Below are positions 39,752-47,409 of a DNA stretch of 64,000 nucleotides, piece after piece; positions within the stretch are counted from its first letter, which is position 1, and every line of letters begins with the position of its first letter. The notes beneath the pieces were generated by a model that did no database searches, had not been told where the DNA came from, and saw only the letters and a list, made by a program, of their open reading frames with translations. The position numbers and the translations under genes were made by a program. This stretch comes from Duganella sp. Root336D2 (lineage in GTDB: Bacteria > Pseudomonadota > Gammaproteobacteria > Burkholderiales > Burkholderiaceae_D): NCBI RefSeq assembly GCF_001425005.1, contig NZ_LMDB01000012.1:777407-841406 (forward strand). Direction: 5' to 3'.

Positions 39752-41236
39752 ATGCGCAACGCCACCACCATGTTCCTCGCCCTGGCCACCGCCGGTGTTA
39801 TCGGTGCCGGTGCAGCCATCGCTGTCCAGCAGAGCCAGGCCTTCGCATCGCCGCATCCCGTGCTTACCGCCAGCGCCCCGGCCAATGCCGCCCAGGGCGC
39901 GCCGGCGCCGGTGCCCGCGCCGATGATCTCCCTGCCTGACTTCAGCGTGATCGCAACGAGCAACGGCCCGGCTGTGGTGAACATCAGCACCACCGGTACC
40001 ACCAAGGCGCAATTCCGCGCGGACGATGATGCCGAGAACGACCCGTTCTACGAATTCTTCCGCCGCTTCCAGGCCCCTGGCCAGCGCGGCCGCGGCGGCG
40101 CTCCCAGCCCGACCCACGGCGTTGGCTCCGGCTTCATCGTCAGCGCCGACGGCATCATCCTGACCAATGCCCACGTGGTACGCGACGCCAGCGAGGTGAC
40201 GGTCAAGCTGACCGACCGCCGCGAATTCCGCGCCAAGGTGCTGGGCTCCGACCCGAAAACCGACGTGGCCGTGCTGAAGATCGAGGCCAAGAACCTGCCC
40301 GTGGTGCCGCTGGGCCGTTCCAGCGACGTGAAGGTGGGCGAGTGGGTGCTGGCCATCGGCTCGCCGTTCGGCCTGGAAAACACGGTGACCGCTGGGGTGG
40401 TGAGCGCCAAGGGCCGTTCCCTGCCAGACGATTCCAACGTGCCCTTCATCCAGACCGACGTGGCGATCAACCCCGGCAACTCGGGCGGCCCGCTGTTCAA
40501 CACCAAGGGTGAAGTGATCGGCATCAACTCGCAGATCTACAGCCAGAGCGGCGGCTACCAGGGCCTGTCGTTTTCGATCCCGATCGACGTGGCGACCCGC
40601 GTGCGCGACCAGGTGGTCAAGACCGGCAAGGTGGTGCATGCGCGCCTGGGCGTGATGGTGCAGGAAGTGAACCAGGGCTTCGCCGACTCCTTCGACCTGG
40701 AGTCGCCGGAAGGCGCGCTGGTGTCGAACGTGGAACGCGGCGGCCCGGCCGACAAGCTTGGCCTGAAGGCGGGCGATGTGATCCGCAAGATGAACGGCCA
40801 GAAGATCGTTGCCTCGGGCGATTTGCCGGCAATGGTGGGACTGGCCATGCCGGGTGATAAAGTAGCGCTTGAGGTCTGGCGCCAGGGTAAGACCCTGACG
40901 CTGGAAGGCAAGCTGGGTAACGCCTCCGAGCGCAATGTGGCGGCGGTGCAGAACGATGAAGCTGCCGCCAAGCTGCGCCTTGGCTTGTCGCTGCGCCAGC
41001 TCGACCCGCTGGAGCGCCGTGAATCCGGCCTGGCATCGGGCCTGCTGATCGAGGATGCCGGCGGCGCCGCCGCCAGCGCCGGCGTGCAGCCGGGCGACGT
41101 GCTGCTGTCGGTGAACGGCCGGGCTGTCACTTCCGTGAACGATGTGCGCGACCTCGTGGCAAAATCGACCAAATCCGTAGCGCTGTTGATCCAGCGCGGC
41201 GAGGACCGCATCTTTATCCCGGTGCGCCTCGGCTAA
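39752..41236 (+). CDS. DegP/HtrA-family periplasmic serine protease
   Basis: A 494-residue Do-type protease/chaperone that degrades misfolded envelope proteins. It has an N-terminal signal or anchor (residues 5-25), a linker, a trypsin-like domain with the catalytic triad His141 (LTNAHVV), Asp171 (KTDVAVL) and Ser244 (NPGNSGGPL), and two PDZ domains (about 290-370 and 400-490). ATG at 39752 follows CAGGAG. It is the first of three genes: the next two, 23 bases further, encode a response regulator and a sensor kinase, suggesting envelope-stress control as in MucD/DegP systems (inference). A 10-bp palindrome AGACGCGTCT (39684-39693) lies upstream. Confidence 0.95.
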   Translation: MRNATTMFLALATAGVIGAGAAIAVQQSQAFASPHPVLTASAPANAAQGAPAPVPAPMISLPDFSVIATSNGPAVVNISTTGTTKAQFRADDDAENDPFYEFFRRFQAPGQRGRGGAPSPTHGVGSGFIVSADGIILTNAHVVRDASEVTVKLTDRREFRAKVLGSDPKTDVAVLKIEAKNLPVVPLGRSSDVKVGEWVLAIGSPFGLENTVTAGVVSAKGRSLPDDSNVPFIQTDVAINPGNSGGPLFNTKGEVIGINSQIYSQSGGYQGLSFSIPIDVATRVRDQVVKTGKVVHARLGVMVQEVNQGFADSFDLESPEGALVSNVERGGPADKLGLKAGDVIRKMNGQKIVASGDLPAMVGLAMPGDKVALEVWRQGKTLTLEGKLGNASERNVAAVQNDEAAAKLRLGLSLRQLDPLERRESGLASGLLIEDAGGAAASAGVQPGDVLLSVNGRAVTSVNDVRDLVAKSTKSVALLIQRGEDRIFIPVRLG

Positions 41237-41259
41237 CATAACAAGAAAGGTAGTAAGAA

Positions 41260-41919
41260 ATGCGCCTCCTGCTGGTAGAAGATGACACGATGATCGGCGA
41301 GGTAGTGCTCGACCTGCTGAGGGCAGAGCACTACGCCGTCGACTGGGTCAAGGATGGCGCGATGGCCGACACGGCCCTGCAAACCCAGACCTACGACCTG
41401 GTGCTGCTGGACCTGGGCCTGCCGAAGAAAGACGGGCTGGAAGTCTTGCGCTCGATGCGTACGCGCAAGGAGCTGACGCCGGTGCTGGTGGCCACCGCGC
41501 GCGACGCGGTGGAGCAGCGCATCGCCGGCCTGGATGCCGGCGCCGACGACTATGTGCTCAAGCCCTACGACCTGGACGAGCTGCTGGCCCGCATCCGCGC
41601 CTTGCTGCGCCGCGCCGCCGGCCGCGCCGAACCGGTGTTCGAGCACAAGGGCGTGTCGATCAACCCGCAGACGCGCGAAGTGATTGCCAACGGCCAGCCG
41701 GTCAGCCTCTCGGCCCGCGAGTGGGCGGTGCTGGAAGCGCTGATCGCGCGCCCGGGCATCGTGCTGTCGCGCGCCCAGCTGGAAGAAAAGCTGTACAGCT
41801 GGAAGGATGAAGTCAATTCCAATGCGGTTGAAGTGTACATCCACGGCTTGCGCAAGAAGCTCGGCTCCGAGCTTATCCAGAACGTGCGCGGCCTCGGCTA
41901 CATGGTGCCGAAGGCATGA
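41260..41919 (+). CDS. OmpR/PhoB-type response regulator (QseB/PmrA-like)
   Basis: A 219-residue two-component regulator: receiver domain (1-115, acidic pocket Glu7-Asp8-Asp9, phospho-acceptor Asp51 in LVLLDLGLPKKDG, Lys in VLKPYDLDELLARI) and a winged-helix DNA-binding domain (about 125-217, LSAREWAVLEALIARPGIVLSR, NSNAVEVYIHGLRKKLG and VRGLGYMV). The closest family resemblance is to the QseB/PmrA/TctD group. It lies between the DegP-type protease and its cognate kinase and overlaps the latter by 4 bases. The protease gene may be a target. Confidence 0.94.
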   Translation: MRLLLVEDDTMIGEVVLDLLRAEHYAVDWVKDGAMADTALQTQTYDLVLLDLGLPKKDGLEVLRSMRTRKELTPVLVATARDAVEQRIAGLDAGADDYVLKPYDLDELLARIRALLRRAAGRAEPVFEHKGVSINPQTREVIANGQPVSLSAREWAVLEALIARPGIVLSRAQLEEKLYSWKDEVNSNAVEVYIHGLRKKLGSELIQNVRGLGYMVPKA

Positions 41920-43259
41920 TGATGGCGGTCCCGAAGGTCAACGTCACGCACTCGCTGCGTGGGCGCCTGCTATGGTTCCTGCTGGCGGCGATCACCATGG
42001 CCGCCGTGGCGCAGGCCATGATCGCCTACAGTTCGGCGCTGAGCGACGCCGACCAGATCTTCGACTACCACATGCAGCAGATGGCCATGTCGCTGCGCTC
42101 GAATGCGCCGATGGCGGCCACCGGCAACCGCGACCCGAATGACCCCGGCAACGACGAGATGGTGGTGCAGGTGTGGACGCCGGACGGCATCCAGGTCTTC
42201 CGCTCGCTGTCGCGCGCGGAGCTGCCGCAGCGTGCGGTGCTGGGCTTCTCCAACGTGCGCGCCAATGGCACGACTTACCGCGTATTTTCGGCGCAGACTG
42301 CGACCCAGACCATCCAGATCGCCCAGGACCTGGCCGTGCGCAAGCGCATGGCGGGCACGCTGGCGCTGCGTACGGTCGGCCCGATCGCGCTGATGGCGCC
42401 GGTGCTGATGATCGTGGTGTGGTGGGTTGTTTCCGGCTCGCTGGCGCCGGTGGCGCGCGTGCAGCGGCAGCTGGCTTCGCGCAAGGCCGACGATCTGTCC
42501 GAGGTGTCGGATGCCGACCTGCCGGACGAGGTGCGGCCGCTGGTGCAGGAATTGAACCTGCTGTTCTCGCGCGTGCAGACGGCGTTCGAAGCGCAGCAGA
42601 ACTTCGTGGCCGATGCGGCGCACGAGCTGCGCACGCCGCTGGCGGCGCTCAAGCTGCAAATCCTCAGCCTGGCCCGCGCCGATTGCAGCGAAGCGCGCGA
42701 CGTGGCGATTGGCCGCCTGTCGGCAGGCGTGGAACGGGCTTCGCGCCTGGTCGAACAGTTGCTGGTGCTGGCGCGTACCGAAGCGGCCGATACCAAGATG
42801 GAACCGGTCAGCCTGACCGATCTCGCCAAGCGCGCGGTGGGCGACATGGCCGGCGCCGCGCAGGGGCGCAGTATCGACCTGGGATTGGAACAGGCCGACG
42901 AGGCGACAGTGCAGGGCCAGGGCGACGCCCTGGTAATCCTGCTGCGCAACCTGGTCGACAACGCGGTCAAGTACACGCCGGCCGGCGGCACGGTCGACGT
43001 GTCGGTGCTTGGCGCCGGCGCGGCGGGCGGCGCCGGGCCGCGGCTGGTGGTGGAAGACAGCGGCCCGGGCATCGAGCCGGAAGAACGCCAGCGCGTGTTC
43101 AACCGCTTCTACCGCGTGCCGGGCAGTGAAGCCCAGGGCAGCGGCCTTGGCCTGGCCATTATCCGGGCCATCGCCGAACGGCACGGCGCCAGGCTGGCGC
43201 TGGACGCCTCGGAACGCCTGGGAGGCCTGAAAGTGACGGTGGAGTTTGCCCCGCGCTAG
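41916..43259 (+). CDS. Sensor histidine kinase of the two-component pair
   Basis: A 447-residue membrane kinase. Two membrane segments (about residues 18-38 and 150-173) flank a periplasmic sensor region of about 110 residues. Then come the HAMP-like linker, the dimerisation/phospho-acceptor site His236 in FVADAAHELRTPLAALKLQ, and an HATPase domain with N-box LRNLVDNAVKYTP, G1 DSGPGIEPEE and G2 GSGLGLAI. Its start overlaps the regulator's stop (ATGA), one of several possible Met codons at the beginning. It belongs to the QseC/PmrB-like group. Confidence 0.94.
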   Translation: MMMAVPKVNVTHSLRGRLLWFLLAAITMAAVAQAMIAYSSALSDADQIFDYHMQQMAMSLRSNAPMAATGNRDPNDPGNDEMVVQVWTPDGIQVFRSLSRAELPQRAVLGFSNVRANGTTYRVFSAQTATQTIQIAQDLAVRKRMAGTLALRTVGPIALMAPVLMIVVWWVVSGSLAPVARVQRQLASRKADDLSEVSDADLPDEVRPLVQELNLLFSRVQTAFEAQQNFVADAAHELRTPLAALKLQILSLARADCSEARDVAIGRLSAGVERASRLVEQLLVLARTEAADTKMEPVSLTDLAKRAVGDMAGAAQGRSIDLGLEQADEATVQGQGDALVILLRNLVDNAVKYTPAGGTVDVSVLGAGAAGGAGPRLVVEDSGPGIEPEERQRVFNRFYRVPGSEAQGSGLGLAIIRAIAERHGARLALDASERLGGLKVTVEFAPR

Positions 43260-43288
43260 AATGTCGTTTTTGACAATCGGAGCAGGGC

Positions 43289-44419
43289 ATGCGGAAGATC
43301 GGTTTCTCGGGGACGCTGGATCCCATCACCAACGGCCATATGTGGGTGATTGGCGAAGCGCGTTCCCTCGCGGAGGAAGTGGTGGTCTTCCTGTCCGAGA
43401 ACTCCACCAAGGCGCCTAAATTCTCGGCCGAGGAGCGCAAGGCCATCGTGCTGGCCAGTTGCGCCGAGCGTGGCTGGGGCAATGTCAGCGTGCAGATCGT
43501 CAAGAGCGAATACACGGCGCGCGTGGCCAAGCGCAACGGCGTCGATTACCTGATCCGCGGCATCCGCAGCACCGCCGATTTCGATTACGAAAACCTGATC
43601 CAGCAAACCAATGTGGAAGTGATCGGCGGCGCCAAGACGCTGTTCGTGATGCCGCCGCGCGACCTGGGTTCGGTGAGCTCCAGCTTCGTCAAGGCGCTGG
43701 AAGGCCCGGTAGGCTGGAACTGGACCATGAAGAAATTTGTTCCCGCGCCGGCGTACAAGGCGTGGATCCTGGCCTGGCTGCGCAAGGAGTGGGACAGCCT
43801 GTGGCGCGAACGCCCGCATGCGGCCGACTGGTTCGAGCGCGTGACCGGCGAGGTGGCCTACGGCGGCGCCGGGCGCCATTACCACAACCTCGACCACCTG
43901 GTGCACGGGTTGGCCGAGATCCGCGCCTGGGCCGCCAATACCGGCGCTGCGCCGGCCGACGTGGCCCTGGTCAAAGCCGCCTTCTGGTTCCACGATGCCG
44001 TGTATGCCCATGGCGCCGGCGAGGTATCGAATGAGGAAGCCAGCGCCCGGATGTGGCTGGGCAGCGGGCTGGAGCCGGATGCAGTGCGCGCCGACGAGGT
44101 GGCGACCCTGATCCGCGCCACCGACCACTTCCAGGGCGGGGCCATCGTGCACCCGCTGAAGGACAGCATGCTGTCGGTGGACCTGGCCATCCTTGGCCAG
44201 GAGGCCGAGGTGTACCAGGCCTATGCGCGCGGCATCCGTGCCGAATACGCCCATGTGCCGGAAGGGCGCTACAACAGCCAGCGCGCCCAGGTCCTGGCGC
44301 ATTTGCGCGGCAAGGCTGAAGCGGGCACGCTGTTCGCTGACCCGTTCTTCACCGAAAACTACACTGCCGCGGCGATTGCGAACATGGGCGCCGAGTTGGC
44401 GCTAATTTCGAAGGGGTAA
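43289..44419 (+). CDS. Fusion: CoaD-like nucleotidyltransferase + HD-type predicted phosphohydrolase
   Basis: A 376-residue two-domain protein. Residues 1-150 are like pantetheine-phosphate adenylyltransferase (CoaD): GTLDPITNGH (8-17, the nucleotidyltransferase HxGH-type motif with Asn in place of the first His), RGIRSTADFDYE (90-101) and VSSSFVK (129-135). Residues 160-376 resemble the COG4339 group of predicted HD-superfamily metal-dependent phosphohydrolases: YHNLDHL (198-204), FWFHDAVY (232-239), ATDH (277-280) and the later VDLAILG. CoaD makes dephospho-CoA from phosphopantetheine and ATP; here the fused part suggests a nucleotide or cofactor turnover function. The 3' end overlaps a small minus-strand gene by 18 bases. 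Whether it is the cell's main CoaD is unknown. Confidence 0.85.
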   Translation: MRKIGFSGTLDPITNGHMWVIGEARSLAEEVVVFLSENSTKAPKFSAEERKAIVLASCAERGWGNVSVQIVKSEYTARVAKRNGVDYLIRGIRSTADFDYENLIQQTNVEVIGGAKTLFVMPPRDLGSVSSSFVKALEGPVGWNWTMKKFVPAPAYKAWILAWLRKEWDSLWRERPHAADWFERVTGEVAYGGAGRHYHNLDHLVHGLAEIRAWAANTGAAPADVALVKAAFWFHDAVYAHGAGEVSNEEASARMWLGSGLEPDAVRADEVATLIRATDHFQGGAIVHPLKDSMLSVDLAILGQEAEVYQAYARGIRAEYAHVPEGRYNSQRAQVLAHLRGKAEAGTLFADPFFTENYTAAAIANMGAELALISKG

Positions 44420-44593
44420 GGGAAGCGCGAGGTCGCGCCAGAAGCATTCCACTTCCTCCAGTGCGTTCGCTTTGGCGCACTTTTCGGAAACGGCGCTGAG
44501 GATGAATTCTTCCGCCGACATTTGCTCTACCGGCGCCCATTTGGCGATTGCGGAAATAACGTCGCCAGCCAGGTGAATCGTCATTGCAGCCAT
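44402..44593 (-). CDS. Small protein, possible ribbon-helix-helix type
   Basis: A 63-residue protein with a very strong GGAGGAGG ribosome site about 6 bases before its ATG, the best evidence that it is a real gene. A short strand-like start (MTIHLAGDVISAIAKWA) and two predicted helices (MSAEEFILSAVSEKCAKANALEEVECFWRDL) are reminiscent of ribbon-helix-helix antitoxins or regulators, but the match is weak. No toxin gene is next to it. The gene overlaps the 3' end of the CoaD-HD fusion gene by 18 bases on the other strand. A pair of inverted palindromic repeats lies just upstream. Confidence 0.5.
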   Translation of the reverse strand: MAAMTIHLAGDVISAIAKWAPVEQMSAEEFILSAVSEKCAKANALEEVECFWRDLALPLPLRN

Positions 44594-44675
44594 ATGACCT
44601 CCTCCGAGTGGGTTGTGATTCCACATTGCATCAATTGACCGGACGAGACTTTGCGCTATATCAAGCCATACGCAA

Positions 44676-44786
44676 GAGCCCGTGTCCCGCCATGGGGTCA
44701 CACCGGTTTTGAGACACGGGCTCGGCCGTCTTGCAGCAGAGCCCGTGTCTCATTTCGAGTGTGACCCCATGGTGGGACACGGGCTG
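44676..44786. repeat. Paired inverted palindromic repeats (BIME/REP-like)
   Basis: Two 48-bp hairpin units (44676-44723 and 44739-44786) are near reverse complements of each other, separated by 15 bases. Each begins GAGCCCGTGTC and ends in the matching GACACGGGCTC arm, with CCATGGGGTCACAC (or its complement) inside. The same core recurs at 63563-63607. Confidence 0.9.
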
Positions 44787-44800
44787 GGCCGTGGCGGCGC

Positions 44801-47176
44801 TTAGAACTTCAAGTGCAGGCGTGCGAAGTAGGCTACGCCGTTCAGGCCGAATTGCACGCTCTCGTACTTGAAGCCGTTGTCGGTTTCCAGCGGGTCTTGC
44901 GGCGTCGGGTGCACGTCGAAGATGTTGGCGGCGCCGAAACTCAGCTTGGTGGTCTTGTTGAAGGCGTAGGTGAAGCCCAGGTCGGCCGAGGTCTTCGCTT
45001 CATATTTCTGGTTCGGCACGCCTGCTGCGGTGCCGCTCCAGGTGCCCAGGGTTTGCGGGCCGAAATGGATGATCTTGAAGTTGGTCTCCAGCGCGCCGGT
45101 CGCGTAGTCGAAGCCCAGCGTGGCTTTGCGGCGCGGGCCGCCCTGTTCCAGGAACAGGCGTTCACGCTCGGACAGCAGCACGTCTTCGAAGCCTTGCAGG
45201 GCGGCCGGGGTGTGGATGTCGGTCACCTCGGTCTTGCTGAAGTTCATGGCCAGGAAGGTGGTCAGCTTGTTGCCGAACAGGGTCGCCTTGTGCGAGGCGG
45301 TCAGGTCCAGGCCCTGGGTCTTGGTGTCGACCGAGTTGACGAAGAACTGGGCGGCGCCCACCCCCAGCGTTGCCAGCTTGGCGGCCAGGGCCGGGTAGTT
45401 GTCCTCGTTGAACTGGCCGGACAGCACGATGCGGTCCTTGATCTTGATGTGGTACAGGTCGGCGGTCACCGACAGCGCGTCGTTCGGGGTCCAGGTTGCG
45501 CCCAGCGTGTAGCTGCGCGACTTCTCTTCCTTCAGCGGATCGAGGCCGGCGATCTTGCCGACCGGGCCCACGGCGGGGCTGATCGAGATATTGGTGGCGA
45601 CACCGGCTACGAAGTCGGTGTAGGTCGAGGAGAAGTAGGCCTGCTGCAGCGACGGCGCGCGGAAGCCGGTCGAGGCGGAGGCGCGCAGCAGCACCGGATC
45701 GGCCACGCGGTAGCTGCCGGCGATCTTGCCGGTTACGGTGGAGCCGAAGTCGCTGTATTTCTCCCAGCGCAGCGCGCCCTGCAGCTTGGTGTTCTTGTTG
45801 AGGTCCGCTTCCAGGTCGAGGTAGGCGGCGCTGCTGTGGCGCTTGGCGCTGGTGGCGTCGGCCGGCTGGAAGCCGGGGAAGCCCTGGCTGCCGGCATTGC
45901 CGCCGCCGGCGCCGTCGGCGTCGATGTAGGAGCCCGGCTCGCCGGCGAAGATCTTGTATTTCTCGGCGCGGTACTCGGCACCGAATGCCACGTTCAGGCC
46001 ATCGCCCGCCACGCCTTCGAAGTAGCGGTTCATGTCGAAGTTGGTGGTCGACTGCTGGAACGAGAAACCGCCCGCGTCGAAGTGGTCGGCGCTCACGCCC
46101 TTGCCGCCGTTCAGCAGGTCAAGGTTGGCGATCGACGCATTCAGCGTGTTGCTGATGTCGTATTTCAGGCGGTTGTAGCCGTAGGTCTGCGACAGGTCGG
46201 CATTCCATTCGCCGACCTTCTGGCGGTAGCCGAAGATCGCGTAACGGTCGTCCATGTCGCCATTGATGAACGGGACGAAGCCGTTCGGGTACATGGCGAC
46301 CGAGTTCTTGGCCGGGACGTCGGTGTCGGCATTGCGGGCAAAGGCGCCGCTCGATGCGTCGCGCTGCTGCACGCCGCCGGTGAAGTAGACGCGGCCCGGA
46401 CCGGCCGGGATTTCGCCGTTGACGTACAGCGTCTTGTTCCTGGTCTTGGAGTCGCCGATGATGCGCGGGTTGCCTTCTTCGGCGCGGTTGGAGCGGCCGC
46501 GGTCCAGGAATTCGCCGGTGATGCCGACAGTGCCGCCGGCGACCGCGAAGCCGCAGTAGGCCGAGGCCAGCCAGTTCTTGCCGTCGCCCGCGCCATACTG
46601 GCCGTAGCCGACTGCCGATTCGCAGCCCACGTTCTTTTTCAGGCCGATGTCCATCACGCCGGCAATCGCGTCGGAACCATATTGCGCGGCGGCGCCGTCG
46701 CGCAGCACTTGCACGTCCTTGATCGCCATCACCGGGATGGCGTTCATGTCGGTACCGGTTGCGCCGCGGTTGCGCGCGCCGAAGATGTTGACCAGCGAGG
46801 AGGTGTGGCGGCGCTTGCCGTTCACCAGCACCAGGGTCTGGTCCGAGCTCAGGCCGCGCAGCGCGGCGGAGTCCACCAGGTCGGCGCCGTCGGCGCCGCT
46901 CTGGCGCGTCGAATTGAACGAAGGCGAAATGAAGGTCAGGGTTTGGGCCAGGTCGAACTGAGCGCCTTGTTCGGAGGCCTTGCTCAGGGAAATGACATCG
47001 ACCGGTGCTACGGTATCGGTAAGGGAACTGGTGGCGCGGCGCGAGCCAACCACGTTCACCACGGTCATGTCGCTGGAAGAGGATTGGGTTTGTGCTGCTA
47101 CAGGCAGGGCGGACAGGGCACCGGCGCCATACAGCGCGGTCAGGACGGCTTTACGCAGAATCGAATGACTTGACAA
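44801..47176 (-). CDS. TonB-dependent receptor
   Basis: A 791-residue outer-membrane beta-barrel receptor. It has a signal peptide (RKAVLTALYGAGALSALPVAAQ), a TonB-box-like stretch (MTVVNVVGS), a plug domain (about residues 45-165: LRGLSSDQTLVLVNGKRRHTSSLVN, IKDVQVLRDGAAAQYGSDAIAGVMDI) and a barrel ending in the expected aromatic-terminal strand (NGVAYFARLHLKF). The start is assigned to TTG at 47176 because AGGAG lies 7 bases before it and no ATG gives a sensible signal peptide; an upstream ATG at 47269 adds about 31 non-signal residues. Substrate is unclear; the plug style resembles receptors for carbohydrates or complex organic compounds in Massilia-like bacteria (inference). Confidence 0.88.
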   Translation of the reverse strand: MSSHSILRKAVLTALYGAGALSALPVAAQTQSSSSDMTVVNVVGSRRATSSLTDTVAPVDVISLSKASEQGAQFDLAQTLTFISPSFNSTRQSGADGADLVDSAALRGLSSDQTLVLVNGKRRHTSSLVNIFGARNRGATGTDMNAIPVMAIKDVQVLRDGAAAQYGSDAIAGVMDIGLKKNVGCESAVGYGQYGAGDGKNWLASAYCGFAVAGGTVGITGEFLDRGRSNRAEEGNPRIIGDSKTRNKTLYVNGEIPAGPGRVYFTGGVQQRDASSGAFARNADTDVPAKNSVAMYPNGFVPFINGDMDDRYAIFGYRQKVGEWNADLSQTYGYNRLKYDISNTLNASIANLDLLNGGKGVSADHFDAGGFSFQQSTTNFDMNRYFEGVAGDGLNVAFGAEYRAEKYKIFAGEPGSYIDADGAGGGNAGSQGFPGFQPADATSAKRHSSAAYLDLEADLNKNTKLQGALRWEKYSDFGSTVTGKIAGSYRVADPVLLRASASTGFRAPSLQQAYFSSTYTDFVAGVATNISISPAVGPVGKIAGLDPLKEEKSRSYTLGATWTPNDALSVTADLYHIKIKDRIVLSGQFNEDNYPALAAKLATLGVGAAQFFVNSVDTKTQGLDLTASHKATLFGNKLTTFLAMNFSKTEVTDIHTPAALQGFEDVLLSERERLFLEQGGPRRKATLGFDYATGALETNFKIIHFGPQTLGTWSGTAAGVPNQKYEAKTSADLGFTYAFNKTTKLSFGAANIFDVHPTPQDPLETDNGFKYESVQFGLNGVAYFARLHLKF

Positions 47177-47393
47177 TTTTTTGCTCCTAGGAAAAATTGT
47201 CTTTGATTCTAGCCGAACTACATTTATGCAGCGTTCACAAATGACAAGTTTACGTTGCAACCACGCCACGCCCGGTGCTGCGGATCATACGTATTCGGCA
47301 GCGCCGCCGATCAGGACCTGGCCGCCGTCGAGCCTGGTGCGCAGCAGGGCATGACAACGGGGTGGCGCGGTGGGCTGGAAACGGTGTAGAATA

Positions 47394-47409
47394 CTGTATG
47401 GATATACAG
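47394..47409 (+). promoter_or_regulatory. LexA (SOS) box overlapping the dnaE2 start codon
   Basis: A perfect CTGT-N8-ACAG site (CTGTATGGATATACAG) contains the predicted ATG at 47398. A TAGAAT -10 candidate lies at 47387-47392. Confidence 0.9.

Noticed and set aside
47275..47397. Longer DnaE2 starting at 47275
   Set aside because: The added 41 residues are Arg-rich and unlike the family. The ATG inside the SOS box gives the normal length.
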